This document shows, in pieces, positions 28,293 to 37,888 of a stretch of DNA of 64,000 nucleotides. Origin of the DNA: Marinomonas transparens (GTDB taxonomy: Bacteria; Pseudomonadota; Gammaproteobacteria; Pseudomonadales; Marinomonadaceae); NCBI RefSeq assembly GCF_016463975.1, contig NZ_JAEMNX010000014.1, positions 62,001-126,000 of the forward strand, written 5' to 3'. Under the pieces are notes generated by a model, which saw only the letters and a program-made list of their open reading frames with translations, searched no databases and was not told where the DNA came from. Every line of letters begins with the position of its first letter. Positions within the stretch are counted from its first letter, which is position 1. Both the position numbers and the translations under genes were made by a program.

Positions 28293-29526
28293 CCAGCACT
28301 ATATACTTTTGACTGGTTAGCCCCACCAAACCTACAGGGCCACGCACATGTATTTTATCTGTTGAAATACCTATTTCGGCACCAAGACCATATTCAAAAC
28401 CATCGGCAAATTGCGTAGAGGCATTCACCATGACGGAAGAAGAATCCACTCCAGTCATAAAAGTACGAGTCTTAGAGTAATTCTGAGACACAATAGCGTC
28501 CGTGTGATGCGAGCCATATTTATTGATATGAAGAATTGCCTCGTCAATATCTTTCACTATTTTCACAGAAAGCTTAGGTGCCAAATATTCTGTATACCAA
28601 TCTTCTTCCGTCGCCTCCCCAATGACAGAAGACAACGCCTGAGAAGCAGTACATCCCACTAATTCAACATTCTTATCTTGATAACCAGCAATTATTCTAG
28701 GTAAAAAGCTTTCCGCTACATCTTTATGAATAAGCAAAGATTCCATGGCCCCACACACACCATAACGACGAGTTTTAGCATTTATAATAATAGAAAGTGC
28801 CTTATCAAAATCTGCTTCATCATCAATATAAACATGACAATTACCATCTAGGTGCTTAATCACTGGCACTTGTGCATCCCGACTAATACGCTTAATCAGG
28901 CCTTTACCACCACGAGGGACAATCACATCCACATACTCAGGCATAGTAATCAGTTTACCTACCGCCTCTCTATCTGTGGTGTTTAAAACTTGCACGGCAT
29001 GTTCTGGCAAACCTGCTTTATCTAGCCCTGTAATAACAGCTTGGGCAATAGCTTGATTAGAATAAAAAGCTTCCGAGCCTCCCCGTAAAATAGTCGCATT
29101 ACCAGATTTTAAACATAGGCTTGCTGCGTCAATCGTCACGTTTGGACGAGACTCGTAAATAATACCAATAACCCCTAAAGGCACACGCATCTTGCCGACT
29201 TGAATACCGGATGGACGATAAACCATGTCCGTTATTTCACCAATAGGATCAGGTAGAGCCGCCACTTGTTTAAGCCCTTCAATCATGCCATCGATACGGG
29301 CATCATTAAGTAGCAAGCGATCCAATAAAGCGGCATCCAGCCCCTTTTCTTTACCATTTTTAATATCTTTAGTATTTTCCTCTATCAATCGAGGTCGGGC
29401 CTCTTCCAAAGCAGTCGCCATGGCAATTAGCGCCATATTTTTTTGCTCTGTCGATGCTTTAACAAGCTGACGAGAGGCCACCCTAGCTTGCTGACCAATT
29501 TGATTCATATAGGATTCTAAAGACAT
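28267..29526 (-). CDS. proA: Glutamate-5-semialdehyde dehydrogenase (gamma-glutamyl phosphate reductase)
   Basis: 419 aa aldehyde dehydrogenase-fold enzyme that reduces gamma-glutamyl phosphate to glutamate semialdehyde for proline synthesis. The catalytic Cys lies in [15 protein letters not shown]. Other family segments are [33 protein letters not shown] and [17 protein letters not shown]. Most homologues read PGVCNALE around the cysteine; YGVCGAME is a mild variant that keeps the nucleophile. First gene of the nadD-rsfS-rlmH-mrdA run. Confidence 0.96.
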   Translation of the reverse strand: MSLESYMNQIGQQARVASRQLVKASTEQKNMALIAMATALEEARPRLIEENTKDIKNGKEKGLDAALLDRLLLNDARIDGMIEGLKQVAALPDPIGEITDMVYRPSGIQVGKMRVPLGVIGIIYESRPNVTIDAASLCLKSGNATILRGGSEAFYSNQAIAQAVITGLDKAGLPEHAVQVLNTTDREAVGKLITMPEYVDVIVPRGGKGLIKRISRDAQVPVIKHLDGNCHVYIDDEADFDKALSIIINAKTRRYGVCGAMESLLIHKDVAESFLPRIIAGYQDKNVELVGCTASQALSSVIGEATEEDWYTEYLAPKLSVKIVKDIDEAILHINKYGSHHTDAIVSQNYSKTRTFMTGVDSSSVMVNASTQFADGFEYGLGAEIGISTDKIHVRGPVGLVGLTSQKYIVLGDGHTRDN

Positions 29527-29657
29527 TATTGGATCTCTAACTAAATTAAATAATGGATGGTAAATCGTAAAAATGTCGCGAACGATTTAATCTTGCCAGT
29601 ATACTACCACAATCTTTTTATTCGTTTAGTGTGGAGCCCTACAAAAAGGAAAGCAAT

Positions 29658-30386
29658 GTGACACCCAGCAACTCATATACCCTATCTACAATTGGCATTG
29701 TACATTCTTGTTATAAAGAAAAATTTGGTATCCCTCGGCAGCCTGGCTTAGTTAACGCCGCGACCGCTCGCATTGAACTTGTTTCCCCTTACAATCGCCT
29801 AGACACACTAGATGGGTTAAATGATTTTTCACACATTTGGGTTCAATTTATTTTCCACGCCAACCTATCCACTAGCTGGAAAGCAAAAGTGCGTCCACCA
29901 CGTCTTGGCGGGAAGGAAAAAATGGGAGTATTTGCAACACGTTCTACCCATAGACCCAATCCAATAGGCCTGTCAGTTATAAAACTCGGCAACATTTACC
30001 AAGAAGGTAAAAAAATCTTTATCGATTTGCACGGTGCAGATCTACTTGATGGCACACCTATTTTAGACATTAAGCCTTACCTTCCCTACGCCGATATAAT
30101 TGAAGAGGCACAAGGTGGGTTTGCACCTACTCCAACAGAAACCAAACCTGTTGTCTTTTCCAAACTTGCTCAACAACAATGTATTGAATACCAAGAGTTG
30201 CACAAAACAGACATAAGCACTTTAATTAAACAAATAGTCGCTCAAGACCCTCGCCCTTCTTACTTATCAGATCAAACAGATAGAGAGCATGGCATTCAAC
30301 TTTGGGATATTGACATTAAATGGTGTGCAAGAAATACACACCTAGAAATTCTCCGCTTAGAAAGTAAGCAAGAGAGCAAAGAATGA
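29658..30386 (+). CDS. trmO: tRNA (N6-threonylcarbamoyladenosine-37) N6-methyltransferase TrmO
   Basis: 242 aa from the GTG at 29658, chosen because AAGGAAAG lies just before it; the frame is open back to 29631. TsaA/TrmO beta-barrel motifs are present: FGIPRQPGLVNAATARIEL, FSHIWVQFIFH, GVFATRSTHRPNPIGLSVIKL and DGTPILDIKPYLPYAD. TrmO methylates t6A37 of certain tRNAs with S-adenosylmethionine. Its stop overlaps the start of a small downstream gene (ATGA). Confidence 0.94.
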   Translation: MTPSNSYTLSTIGIVHSCYKEKFGIPRQPGLVNAATARIELVSPYNRLDTLDGLNDFSHIWVQFIFHANLSTSWKAKVRPPRLGGKEKMGVFATRSTHRPNPIGLSVIKLGNIYQEGKKIFIDLHGADLLDGTPILDIKPYLPYADIIEEAQGGFAPTPTETKPVVFSKLAQQQCIEYQELHKTDISTLIKQIVAQDPRPSYLSDQTDREHGIQLWDIDIKWCARNTHLEILRLESKQESKE

Positions 30387-30631
30387 ACAAAAAGCAATTT
30401 CTTAATACCTATAAAAAAATCGACGCTCTGAATAAAGACAAGGCAACTCCTAACGAGAAGCCGACACTATACCGCTCAGAGCACGATGAACGCCTAATAA
30501 AGGACTTCCATTACGCGAAATTTCAAAAAAACCAACAAGTAGCACAACAAAGTGAAGCATTAAAAAGCTTATTAGAAAAAGAAGAATGGGACGAGGAAGA
30601 CACACAAAAATTATTAGATTCACTACGCTAA
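30383..30631 (+). CDS. Small uncharacterised protein coupled to trmO
   Basis: 82 aa, highly charged (Lys/Glu/Asp-rich) and mostly helical by inspection. It starts MNKKQFLNTYKKIDALNK and ends EWDEEDTQKLLDSLR. There is no signal peptide, membrane segment or known motif. Its ATG overlaps the trmO stop, which supports a real, co-translated gene. I do not recognise the family. Confidence 0.65.
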   Translation: MNKKQFLNTYKKIDALNKDKATPNEKPTLYRSEHDERLIKDFHYAKFQKNQQVAQQSEALKSLLEKEEWDEEDTQKLLDSLR

Positions 30632-30715
30632 GAAACTACACCGAGTCTATACCCATGGTTATCCACATGTTCTGTGTATAGTTTTCTTGTCAATTAATTC
30701 ATAAATTTTTGATAT

Positions 30716-30745
30716 AAAAAAAGCGGACCGAAGTCCGCTTTTTAA
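30716..30745. terminator. Bidirectional rho-independent terminator between the small gene and rpsA
   Basis: Perfect stem AAGCGGAC / GTCCGCTT with a CGAA tetraloop, flanked by A-runs on the left and T-runs on the right, so it can act on both strands. It serves rpsA (stop at 30767) and the convergent trmO operon. Confidence 0.88.
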
Positions 30746-30766
30746 TGACACTTAGAAAATCAAAAC

Positions 30767-32449
30767 TTAGTTTTGGTTTTCTAGCTGAGCCTTGATCAAA
30801 TCACCGATAGTGGTAGGACCATTTGCTTCAGTTTGTTGTTTCTCAGTATGAGATTTCAACGCCGCTTTTTCTTCAGTCGCATCTTTCTGCTTGATAGAAA
30901 TTGCGATAGTACGAGCTTTACGATCAACATTAATGATCGCCGCTTCTACACTGTCGCCTTCTTTCAATACTGTGCTCGCATCTTCAGTACGCTCACGGCT
31001 GATTTCAGATACTTTCAATGTCGCTTCTACGCCTTCAGCAAGAACAACGACAGCACCTTTAGCATCAACAGAAGCAACGGTACCAGTTACAACAGCACCT
31101 TTATCATTCTCTGCTACGTAAGCAAGGAATGGGTCTTCTTCCAGTTGCTTAACACCAAGAGAAATACGCTCGCGTTCAGCATCAATAGACAGAACAACGG
31201 TTTCAAGCATGTCGCCTTTCTTGTATTGACGAACGGCATCTTCACCAGTCTCTTCCCAAGAAAGGTCAGATAGGTGAACAAGACCGTCGATACCGCCATC
31301 AAGACCGATAAACACACCAAAGTCAGTGATAGACTTGATTGCGCCAGAGATCTTGTCGCCTTTGTTGAAAGACGTAGCAAATTCTTCCCATGGGTTCATA
31401 GTACATTGCTTGATACCCAAAGAAATACGACGACGCTCTTCGTCGATGTCTAGGATCATAACTTCAACTTCATCACCGATCTGAACAACTTTAGATGGGT
31501 GAATGTTTTTGTTAGTCCAATCCATCTCAGATACGTGAACTAGACCTTCTACGCCTTCTTCAAGTTCTGCGAAGCAACCGTAATCAGTCAAGTTAGTAAC
31601 ACGAGCTGTGACTTTGTTGTTTTCTGGGTAACGGGCTTTAATAGCAACCCATGGATCTTCACCCAATTGTTTAAGGCCTAGAGACACACGGTTACGCTCG
31701 CGGTCAAACTTAAGAACCTTAACGTCGATTTCATCGCCAACAGCAATGATTTCGCTTGGGTGTTTAATGCGTTTCCAAGCCATATCTGTGATATGTAGAA
31801 GACCATCAACACCACCAAGGTCAACAAACGCACCGTAATCAGTAAGGTTCTTAACGATACCTTTAACTTCTTGACCTTCTTCAAGAGAAGCAAGTAGCGT
31901 TTCACGTTCAGCGCTGTTAGTCGCTTCCATAACGGCGCGACGAGATACAACAACGTTGTTACGTTTTTGATCAAGCTTGATAAGTTTGAACTCTAGATCA
32001 ACACCTTCTAGGTGAGAAGTATCGCGAATTGGGCGAACATCTACCAAAGAACCAGGCAAGAAAGCACGGATGTTAGCGATATCAACTGTGAAGCCACCTT
32101 TAACCTTACCGTTGATAACACCGTGAACGATGGCGCTTTCTTCGTAGGCTTTCTCAAGCACAGACCAAGTTTCAGCACGTTTCGCTTTCTCGCGAGACAA
32201 TTTCGTCTCACCGAAGCCATCTTCAACAGCATCAAGAGCTACTTTAACTTCGTCACCGATGTTTAAGCTAAACTCACCACTATCCGATAGGAATTGCTCA
32301 CGAGGAATCACACCCTCAGATTTAAGACCTGCATGAACAGTTACCCATTCGCTGTCGATATCAACAACGATACCAGTAACAATTGAGCCTGGCGCCATTT
32401 CGACGGTTAACAGGCTTTCTTCAAACAGTTCTGCGAAGCTTTGAGTCAT
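30767..32449 (-). CDS. rpsA: 30S ribosomal protein S1
   Basis: 560 aa with six S1 RNA-binding repeats. Repeats 3-6 are easily seen by their [33 protein letters not shown] and [12 protein letters not shown] type motifs; repeats 1 and 2, which dock on the ribosome, are more divergent. S1 recruits mRNA to the 30S subunit. It follows cmk on the same strand with a 164-base gap that probably carries its own promoter and autoregulatory leader. ihfB, which follows rpsA in many gammaproteobacteria, is absent here. Confidence 0.98.
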   Translation of the reverse strand: MTQSFAELFEESLLTVEMAPGSIVTGIVVDIDSEWVTVHAGLKSEGVIPREQFLSDSGEFSLNIGDEVKVALDAVEDGFGETKLSREKAKRAETWSVLEKAYEESAIVHGVINGKVKGGFTVDIANIRAFLPGSLVDVRPIRDTSHLEGVDLEFKLIKLDQKRNNVVVSRRAVMEATNSAERETLLASLEEGQEVKGIVKNLTDYGAFVDLGGVDGLLHITDMAWKRIKHPSEIIAVGDEIDVKVLKFDRERNRVSLGLKQLGEDPWVAIKARYPENNKVTARVTNLTDYGCFAELEEGVEGLVHVSEMDWTNKNIHPSKVVQIGDEVEVMILDIDEERRRISLGIKQCTMNPWEEFATSFNKGDKISGAIKSITDFGVFIGLDGGIDGLVHLSDLSWEETGEDAVRQYKKGDMLETVVLSIDAERERISLGVKQLEEDPFLAYVAENDKGAVVTGTVASVDAKGAVVVLAEGVEATLKVSEISRERTEDASTVLKEGDSVEAAIINVDRKARTIAISIKQKDATEEKAALKSHTEKQQTEANGPTTIGDLIKAQLENQN

Positions 32450-32613
32450 TGTATTTCCTATATAATCGGTTTAGCTAGGCTAAACCTTTATCCACATTGC
32501 CAGCAAATGTGGGTCAATTTTTTTGGATGTTGCGACAAAGGCATGCTGGCCCCTCGCCGACTTGAATAACATTTGATCTATTCTAGCACATTTTAGACGC
32601 ACAAAAGAACAGG

Positions 32614-33297
32614 TTATACGAGTCCAGCCTTTACTGTTTCAGCAAAAACCATCTCGACAACCTGTTCTATTGTTAAGTCTGTACTATCAATTACCAGTGC
32701 ACCTGCAGCAGGCACCAGAGGGGCGATAGCACGGTTGGCATCTCGCTCGTCTCTTTCTTTAATGGTTTTGACAAGTTCGTCTAGATTAACAGTTCCACCT
32801 TTTTGCTGCAATTGCAGCATGCGTCTTTGAGCTCGCTCTTCAGCAGAAGCGGTTAAGAAAATTTTAATCGGTGCATCAGGAAACACAACTGTCCCCATAT
32901 CACGACCATCTGCGACCAAGCCAGGAGCCTGTGCAAAAGCCTGCTGACGAAGCAATAAGCCTTCACGCACCTCAGGAATAGAAGCCAACTTAGATGCTTG
33001 ATTGCCCACTTCCTCAGTGCGAATTGCCTGAGTAACCGTCTCACCCTCTAAGACAATCTCCACTTTACCATCTGCAGAATGCTCAAACTGAATATCAAGA
33101 TGCTCAGCAAGCACCTTTAAAGTATCGACATCTTCAGCAGACATCCCATGATGAGAAACAGCCAGCGCAAGCAATCGATATAAAGCACCACTATCTAGCA
33201 TGTGCCATCCCAGCTTTTCTGCGACCAATTGGCTCACCGTGCCTTTACCAGCGCCACTTGGACCATCAATCGTAATAACTGGGGCTTGGTTTATCAT
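32614..33297 (-). CDS. cmk: Cytidylate kinase
   Basis: 227 aa. P-loop [20 protein letters not shown], the substrate segment [25 protein letters not shown] and the lid [14 protein letters not shown] are intact. It phosphorylates CMP and dCMP. It lies between the tyrA-aroA fusion and rpsA, the usual gammaproteobacterial position. Confidence 0.97.
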   Translation of the reverse strand: MINQAPVITIDGPSGAGKGTVSQLVAEKLGWHMLDSGALYRLLALAVSHHGMSAEDVDTLKVLAEHLDIQFEHSADGKVEIVLEGETVTQAIRTEEVGNQASKLASIPEVREGLLLRQQAFAQAPGLVADGRDMGTVVFPDAPIKIFLTASAEERAQRRMLQLQQKGGTVNLDELVKTIKERDERDANRAIAPLVPAAGALVIDSTDLTIEQVVEMVFAETVKAGLV

Positions 33298-33319
33298 AAC
33301 AATTCCTCTTTAATCTCTG

Positions 33320-35560
33320 TTATGCCACAGAACAATGAAAACCCAATTGCTTTGCGACATGCTCTAAGCCATTAAATTCTTCTAATAATTTTTGGCAATC
33401 ATTAACCTTGGTAGAAGCTTTGCTTCGCACACCTAATGCAAGCATAGCAAGCGCTAATCTATCGTCTCCGACACAGTCCACCTCACCACCTTGAGGGACA
33501 CCACCTTCAATAATCAAATCTCCAGACTGATAACGACAAGCCACCTTCATATGGTTAAGCGCATCTACCAAGGATAAAACTCGATCCTCATCATAGTAGG
33601 GCAAGGCACTTATCCCTTGAATTTTACTTTCCCCTTTAGCATACGCTGCGGCGACGCATAATAAGGGTAATTCTTCTCTTAGTCGATAAGTCTGAGCTGG
33701 TAACAGTGTAAATGCTTTTAACTCTGCAAATCCTCCCTCTACAGAACCTTCATATACCTCATCTCCATTCAGCGGATTTAAAGAAATATTGGCACCGATA
33801 GATTGTAAAAATTCAAGATAACCTGATGAAACCGCACCTAAGCAAGCATTCTGAATAACCAAATCTGAACCCGGAGACAAAGCTGCCAATAAAACCAACC
33901 AAGCAGTTTTACTTACATCTCCCGACAAAATAAAATCAGCCCCAGTTAAAGGCTTAGAAAAAATATGAAAACCACTATTCGTCTCACGAATATCAGCGCC
34001 AAATTGACGCAATAAAACTTCACTATGGGATAAGCAAGGCTCTAGGACCTCTAACACACCTTCATAAGGAGAATATAGAGCCGCCAATAAAGCCGCCATT
34101 CTTAGCCGTTCAGACCCAGTTTCTAGACGAATAGAAACATCTGAAGGAGTCCCCGGTGAAAGATAAACAGGCAAGCAATCTGTGACAGAAGATTCTAACT
34201 GTCCTCCCATTTTGCGAGCCAAATCAAACAACTCTTTCATTGACTGAGACAGCAGCTCTCCCTCAGCAGTAACGGTAACAGGAAACTGCTGACCCGCTAA
34301 AACAGGAATCAGTAAATGCAAGCTGTCCCTCGACTGATGAACATTGATAGGCGCAATCGGTGCCTTTAATCCTTGAAGCCCAACACCATGCACTCGCAGC
34401 TGATCAGTGGCAATCTCTTCAATTACCACCCCCATATCTCTAAAGGCTTGCACGGTAACTCGAACATCACCGGTCAAATCAATGTTCTTTATATTACTTA
34501 CACCTTGCGAAAGTGACGCCATGGTAATGGCTTTATGTGACAGCGATTTGTCACCTAATAAAGAAATTTTTCCTTTAATAGCCGAAGCAGGCAAAACCGT
34601 AACAGAAACAGAACGAACCTCTTCTATTGATCCTATGGTACGCAGCTCTAGCAGGCGAAGAAAATGATCTCGCGCAGACTTTGCTCGAGTAAACACACCA
34701 AACATACTAGCGCCATCACCTTGTTCAATCGCTGTACGCATATCAGCAAGTCGATCGGTAAAATGATCCAAGGTGGCGAGCGTAGCCTCCTTATTCGCCA
34801 TAAAAACATCACGCCACATCACAGGGTCACTAGAAGCAATACGAGTAAAATCTCTAAAGCCACCCGCAGCAAACTTGAAGATATCTTGGCTACGCTCACT
34901 GCTAGCAAGCGCATCAACTAAAGTATAAGCAAGCAGATGAGGTAAATGACTTGAGGAAGCAAGCACATGATCATGATGCTCTACATCCATACTCACCACA
35001 TCCGCCCCAACGGCCTTCCATAAGCGATGTAAACAATCAAGTAAAACAGGGTCACTGTCAGGTAAGGGCGTAACAATTGCCATATGCTTTTCAAACAACA
35101 AAGAGTTGGCAGCTAAAACACCACTTTTTTCGGCACCTGCAATAGGATGACTAGGAATAAAGTGCGTCGGCACCTCACCGAACACTCGGCGCGCCGCTTC
35201 AACCACACTGCCCTTGGTAGAGCCAACATCCGTTAACAAGGTAGTCGAAGAAAGCAATGGCTTAAGATCTGACAACACAGATTCCATAGCCCGAACAGGG
35301 GTGGCTAGAATGATCACATCCATTTTAGCCACGTAGTCAGCAGACAATTCAGCAGGATAATCAATAACACCAGTGGACACTCCAAGCGCCACCTCACCAT
35401 TCCTACGGTCCACACCATAGAGGGTCGCCAAACCACGCTCTTTCAGAGCTTTAGCAAACGAGCCACCAATCATACCAAGACCAACAATCATCACATTGCC
35501 AAATCTTTTCTTTTGATGCGTCATATCAGAAGGCGTTTTGAAGTCACTCTCATTATTCAA
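33320..35560 (-). CDS. tyrA: Prephenate dehydrogenase fused to a degenerate EPSP synthase-like domain
   Basis: 746 aa. Residues 20-310 form an intact TyrA domain: the NAD-binding GLGMIGGSFAKAL, DVGSTKGSVVEAA, the catalytic-region FIPSHPIAGAEKSG and AGGFRDFTRIASSDP. Residues about 325-746 align over the whole AroA (EPSP synthase) fold, but the active-site residues are lost. The NSGTxxR loop reads HQSRDSLH (408-415), the SLxxRP arginine is replaced (QSM, 439-441), RVKESDR is PYYDEDR (654-660), GDHR is GDDR (698-701) and the acidic base segment is REELP (628-632). The dehydrogenase should work; the AroA part most likely does not make EPSP. Part of serC-pheA-tyrA/aroA-cmk. Confidence 0.93.
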   Translation of the reverse strand: MNNESDFKTPSDMTHQKKRFGNVMIVGLGMIGGSFAKALKERGLATLYGVDRRNGEVALGVSTGVIDYPAELSADYVAKMDVIILATPVRAMESVLSDLKPLLSSTTLLTDVGSTKGSVVEAARRVFGEVPTHFIPSHPIAGAEKSGVLAANSLLFEKHMAIVTPLPDSDPVLLDCLHRLWKAVGADVVSMDVEHHDHVLASSSHLPHLLAYTLVDALASSERSQDIFKFAAGGFRDFTRIASSDPVMWRDVFMANKEATLATLDHFTDRLADMRTAIEQGDGASMFGVFTRAKSARDHFLRLLELRTIGSIEEVRSVSVTVLPASAIKGKISLLGDKSLSHKAITMASLSQGVSNIKNIDLTGDVRVTVQAFRDMGVVIEEIATDQLRVHGVGLQGLKAPIAPINVHQSRDSLHLLIPVLAGQQFPVTVTAEGELLSQSMKELFDLARKMGGQLESSVTDCLPVYLSPGTPSDVSIRLETGSERLRMAALLAALYSPYEGVLEVLEPCLSHSEVLLRQFGADIRETNSGFHIFSKPLTGADFILSGDVSKTAWLVLLAALSPGSDLVIQNACLGAVSSGYLEFLQSIGANISLNPLNGDEVYEGSVEGGFAELKAFTLLPAQTYRLREELPLLCVAAAYAKGESKIQGISALPYYDEDRVLSLVDALNHMKVACRYQSGDLIIEGGVPQGGEVDCVGDDRLALAMLALGVRSKASTKVNDCQKLLEEFNGLEHVAKQLGFHCSVA

Positions 35561-35582
35561 AGCAGAATACTCTCACTCATCA

Positions 35583-36704
35583 CTACAGTACAGCTACCGG
35601 ATAAGAACCCAATACCTTAACCTCAGATGCCCTTTCCTGCAGCTCACTAATCACTGCCTGACATGACTCTTCAAGATAATGGCCAACAAAATCAATATAA
35701 AAAACATACCCCCAGCGACTCACCAATGATGGGCGAGTTTCTAACCGCGTCATATCCACGCTATGACGTTCAAACGCTTCAAGCAAGCGATACAAGGCAC
35801 CAGGTTCATTTTTTGCACTGATTAATAAGGAGGTTTTATCCTTACCACTTGCTGGCACCAACTGGTTACCAACAATCAAAAATCGGGTGGTATTATCAGG
35901 GTGATCTTCAATATTGGCTGAGACTTTTACAAGACTATACAGCTCACATGCCACTTCCCCAGCAATCGCAGCAACAGCACGACCATTCAAACCGGCTTCA
36001 GAAGCAAGACGAGCCGCTTCGGCATTTGAACTAACTGCGATTCGCTCAGCATGGGGCCAGTAACGATCCAACCAAGCACGACACTGAGCCAATGATTGCT
36101 GATGAGAGTAAATATGCATCACATCTTCAGAGTTAATATGTGGGCTTACTAATAAGTGATGATGAATACGCTCTTCCACCTCCCCACATATTTTTAAACG
36201 CGAGTCACGAAAGCTATCCAAAGTGTGATTAACCACACCCTCCGTCGAGTTTTCAACAGGCACAACACCATAATTAGCGGCACCAGACTCTACTTCGCGA
36301 AACACCTCATCAATCGCCGCCATAGGCGCACTAACAATGGACTTACCAAAGTGTTTCAATGCAGCCTGCTGGGTAAAAGTCCCTTCAGGACCTAAAAAAG
36401 CAATGCGCATCGGCTTTTCTAGTGCCAAGCAGGAAGACATAATCTGACGAAAAACCTTCGCCATTTCTTCATTATCTAAAGGTCCTTCATTACGCGACAT
36501 AACTCGGCGTAATACCTGAGCTTCTCGCTCTGGGCGATAAAAAACAACCTTTTCATCACCCTGCTCAGCCAATTTAACTTCAGCCACTTTTTGCGCGCAT
36601 CTAGCACGTTCATTGATTAAAGACTGGATTTGAGAATCAATTGAATCGATGCGATCTCGCAATAAAGGCAAGGTATTCGGCACGGTTTGGTTTGTATTTG
36701 ACAT
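35583..36704 (-). CDS. pheA: Bifunctional chorismate mutase/prephenate dehydratase (P-protein)
   Basis: 373 aa from the ATG at 36704 (MSNTNQTVPN), just after serC stops; the frame extends upstream to 36746 inside serC. The AroQ-type chorismate mutase domain covers about 10-95 (LRDRIDSIDSQIQSLINERA). The prephenate dehydratase domain follows from IAFLGPEGTFTQQAALKHFG to NTTRFLIVG, and an ACT domain at the end (LTRLETRPSLVSRWGYVFYI) senses phenylalanine. It converts chorismate to phenylpyruvate. In Pseudomonas hisC lies between pheA and tyrA; it is missing here. Confidence 0.96.
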   Translation of the reverse strand: MSNTNQTVPNTLPLLRDRIDSIDSQIQSLINERARCAQKVAEVKLAEQGDEKVVFYRPEREAQVLRRVMSRNEGPLDNEEMAKVFRQIMSSCLALEKPMRIAFLGPEGTFTQQAALKHFGKSIVSAPMAAIDEVFREVESGAANYGVVPVENSTEGVVNHTLDSFRDSRLKICGEVEERIHHHLLVSPHINSEDVMHIYSHQQSLAQCRAWLDRYWPHAERIAVSSNAEAARLASEAGLNGRAVAAIAGEVACELYSLVKVSANIEDHPDNTTRFLIVGNQLVPASGKDKTSLLISAKNEPGALYRLLEAFERHSVDMTRLETRPSLVSRWGYVFYIDFVGHYLEESCQAVISELQERASEVKVLGSYPVAVL

Positions 36705-36708
36705 AATA

Positions 36709-37788
36709 TTATCCGTGACGTTTTTCAAAAGCAGCCATGAAAGCAATCAGAGCCTGAATCCCTTCCATCGGCATGGCGTTATAAATGCTTGCACGCATCC
36801 CACCAACTGAACGGTGACCTGCCAAGGTTCTTAAGCCAGCCGCCTCAGACTCTTTAATAAATAAAGCATCTAAAGATTGATCAGAAAGAATAAAAGGCAC
36901 ATTCATACGTGATCTAAAAGCCGGATCAATAGGGTTAGAGTAAAAAGTACTGGCATCAATATAATCATACAAAGCTTGCGCCTTCCGTATATTAAGCGCC
37001 TCCATCGCCGCCACACCACCTTGCTCTTCCAACCACTCAAAAACCAAATCTGCTAAATAAATAGCAAAGGTTGGCGGAGTATTGATCATAGAATCATTGG
37101 CCGCTAGATTAGCAAAGTTCCAAATCGATGGCAGACTATCATCACAACGCTTCAGAAGATCCTTACGCACAATACAAATAACAACGCCCGCAGGTCCAAC
37201 GTTTTTCTGAGCCCCCGCGTAAATCATGCCATACTGACTAACATCGATTTTTCGAGACAAAATAGTAGAGGACAAATCGGCAATGATAGGCAAACTCGTT
37301 TCAGGCAAATCAGCAAACTCTAAACCACCAATGGTTTCATTTGGGCAAAGGTGTAAATAAGCGGCTTTTTCATCAAGTTGAAGAGTTGAAAAATCTGGAA
37401 CAGTGAGATATTTCTTCTCTTTAGAAGAAGCAACGACTTTTACATCCGTGTACCTTTTCGCTTCTTTAATCGCTTTACTAGACCAAGCACCGGTATCTAA
37501 GTAGCAAGCAGAATCAAAACCGTTTGTTAAGTTAGCAGGAATCTGGGCAAATAATGTAGAGGCGCCACCCTGAACAAACAAAATTTCATAATCATCATTA
37601 ATATCAAGCAAACGAGTTAGCCGCGCCTTCGCGGATGCAAGTATCGACATAAACTCAGCACTACGATGACTCATTTCCATAACGGAAACACCTGCACCAT
37701 GCCAATCCAACAGCTCAGCTTGTGCTTTCTTTAAAACCGCTTCAGGAAGCGCTGCTGGTCCAGAACAAAAATTATATACTCGGCTCAT
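36709..37788 (-). CDS. serC: Phosphoserine aminotransferase
   Basis: 359 aa class V PLP enzyme. The opening FCSGPAALPEAVLKKAQAEL, the PLP-lysine segment YGMIYAGAQKNVGPAGV and the C-terminal GHRSVGGMRASIYNAMP are diagnostic. It makes phosphoserine for serine synthesis and 4-phosphohydroxythreonine for pyridoxal phosphate. First gene of the serC-pheA-tyrA/aroA-cmk run, with gyrA and its terminator upstream. Confidence 0.97.
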   Translation of the reverse strand: MSRVYNFCSGPAALPEAVLKKAQAELLDWHGAGVSVMEMSHRSAEFMSILASAKARLTRLLDINDDYEILFVQGGASTLFAQIPANLTNGFDSACYLDTGAWSSKAIKEAKRYTDVKVVASSKEKKYLTVPDFSTLQLDEKAAYLHLCPNETIGGLEFADLPETSLPIIADLSSTILSRKIDVSQYGMIYAGAQKNVGPAGVVICIVRKDLLKRCDDSLPSIWNFANLAANDSMINTPPTFAIYLADLVFEWLEEQGGVAAMEALNIRKAQALYDYIDASTFYSNPIDPAFRSRMNVPFILSDQSLDALFIKESEAAGLRTLAGHRSVGGMRASIYNAMPMEGIQALIAFMAAFEKRHG

Positions 37789-37856
37789 TCCGCCTATTAC
37801 CTCAAAAAGTTCTTAGCTTCTAACGACAATCAAAAAAAACATAACTAAGACATAAC

Positions 37857-37886
37857 AAAAGCGACGCACCTAGGTGCGTCGCTTTT
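37857..37886 (-). terminator. gyrA rho-independent terminator
   Basis: A perfect 13-pair palindrome (AAAAGCGACGCAC with GTGCGTCGCTTTT, loop CTAG) lies directly after the gyrA stop. U-rich ends occur on both strands, but only gyrA reads into it. Confidence 0.9.
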
Positions 37887-37888
37887 AA

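Noticed and set aside
30833-31273. Plus-strand open frame of 146 codons inside rpsA
   Set aside because: Antisense shadow of repeated S1 domains; no start signals.
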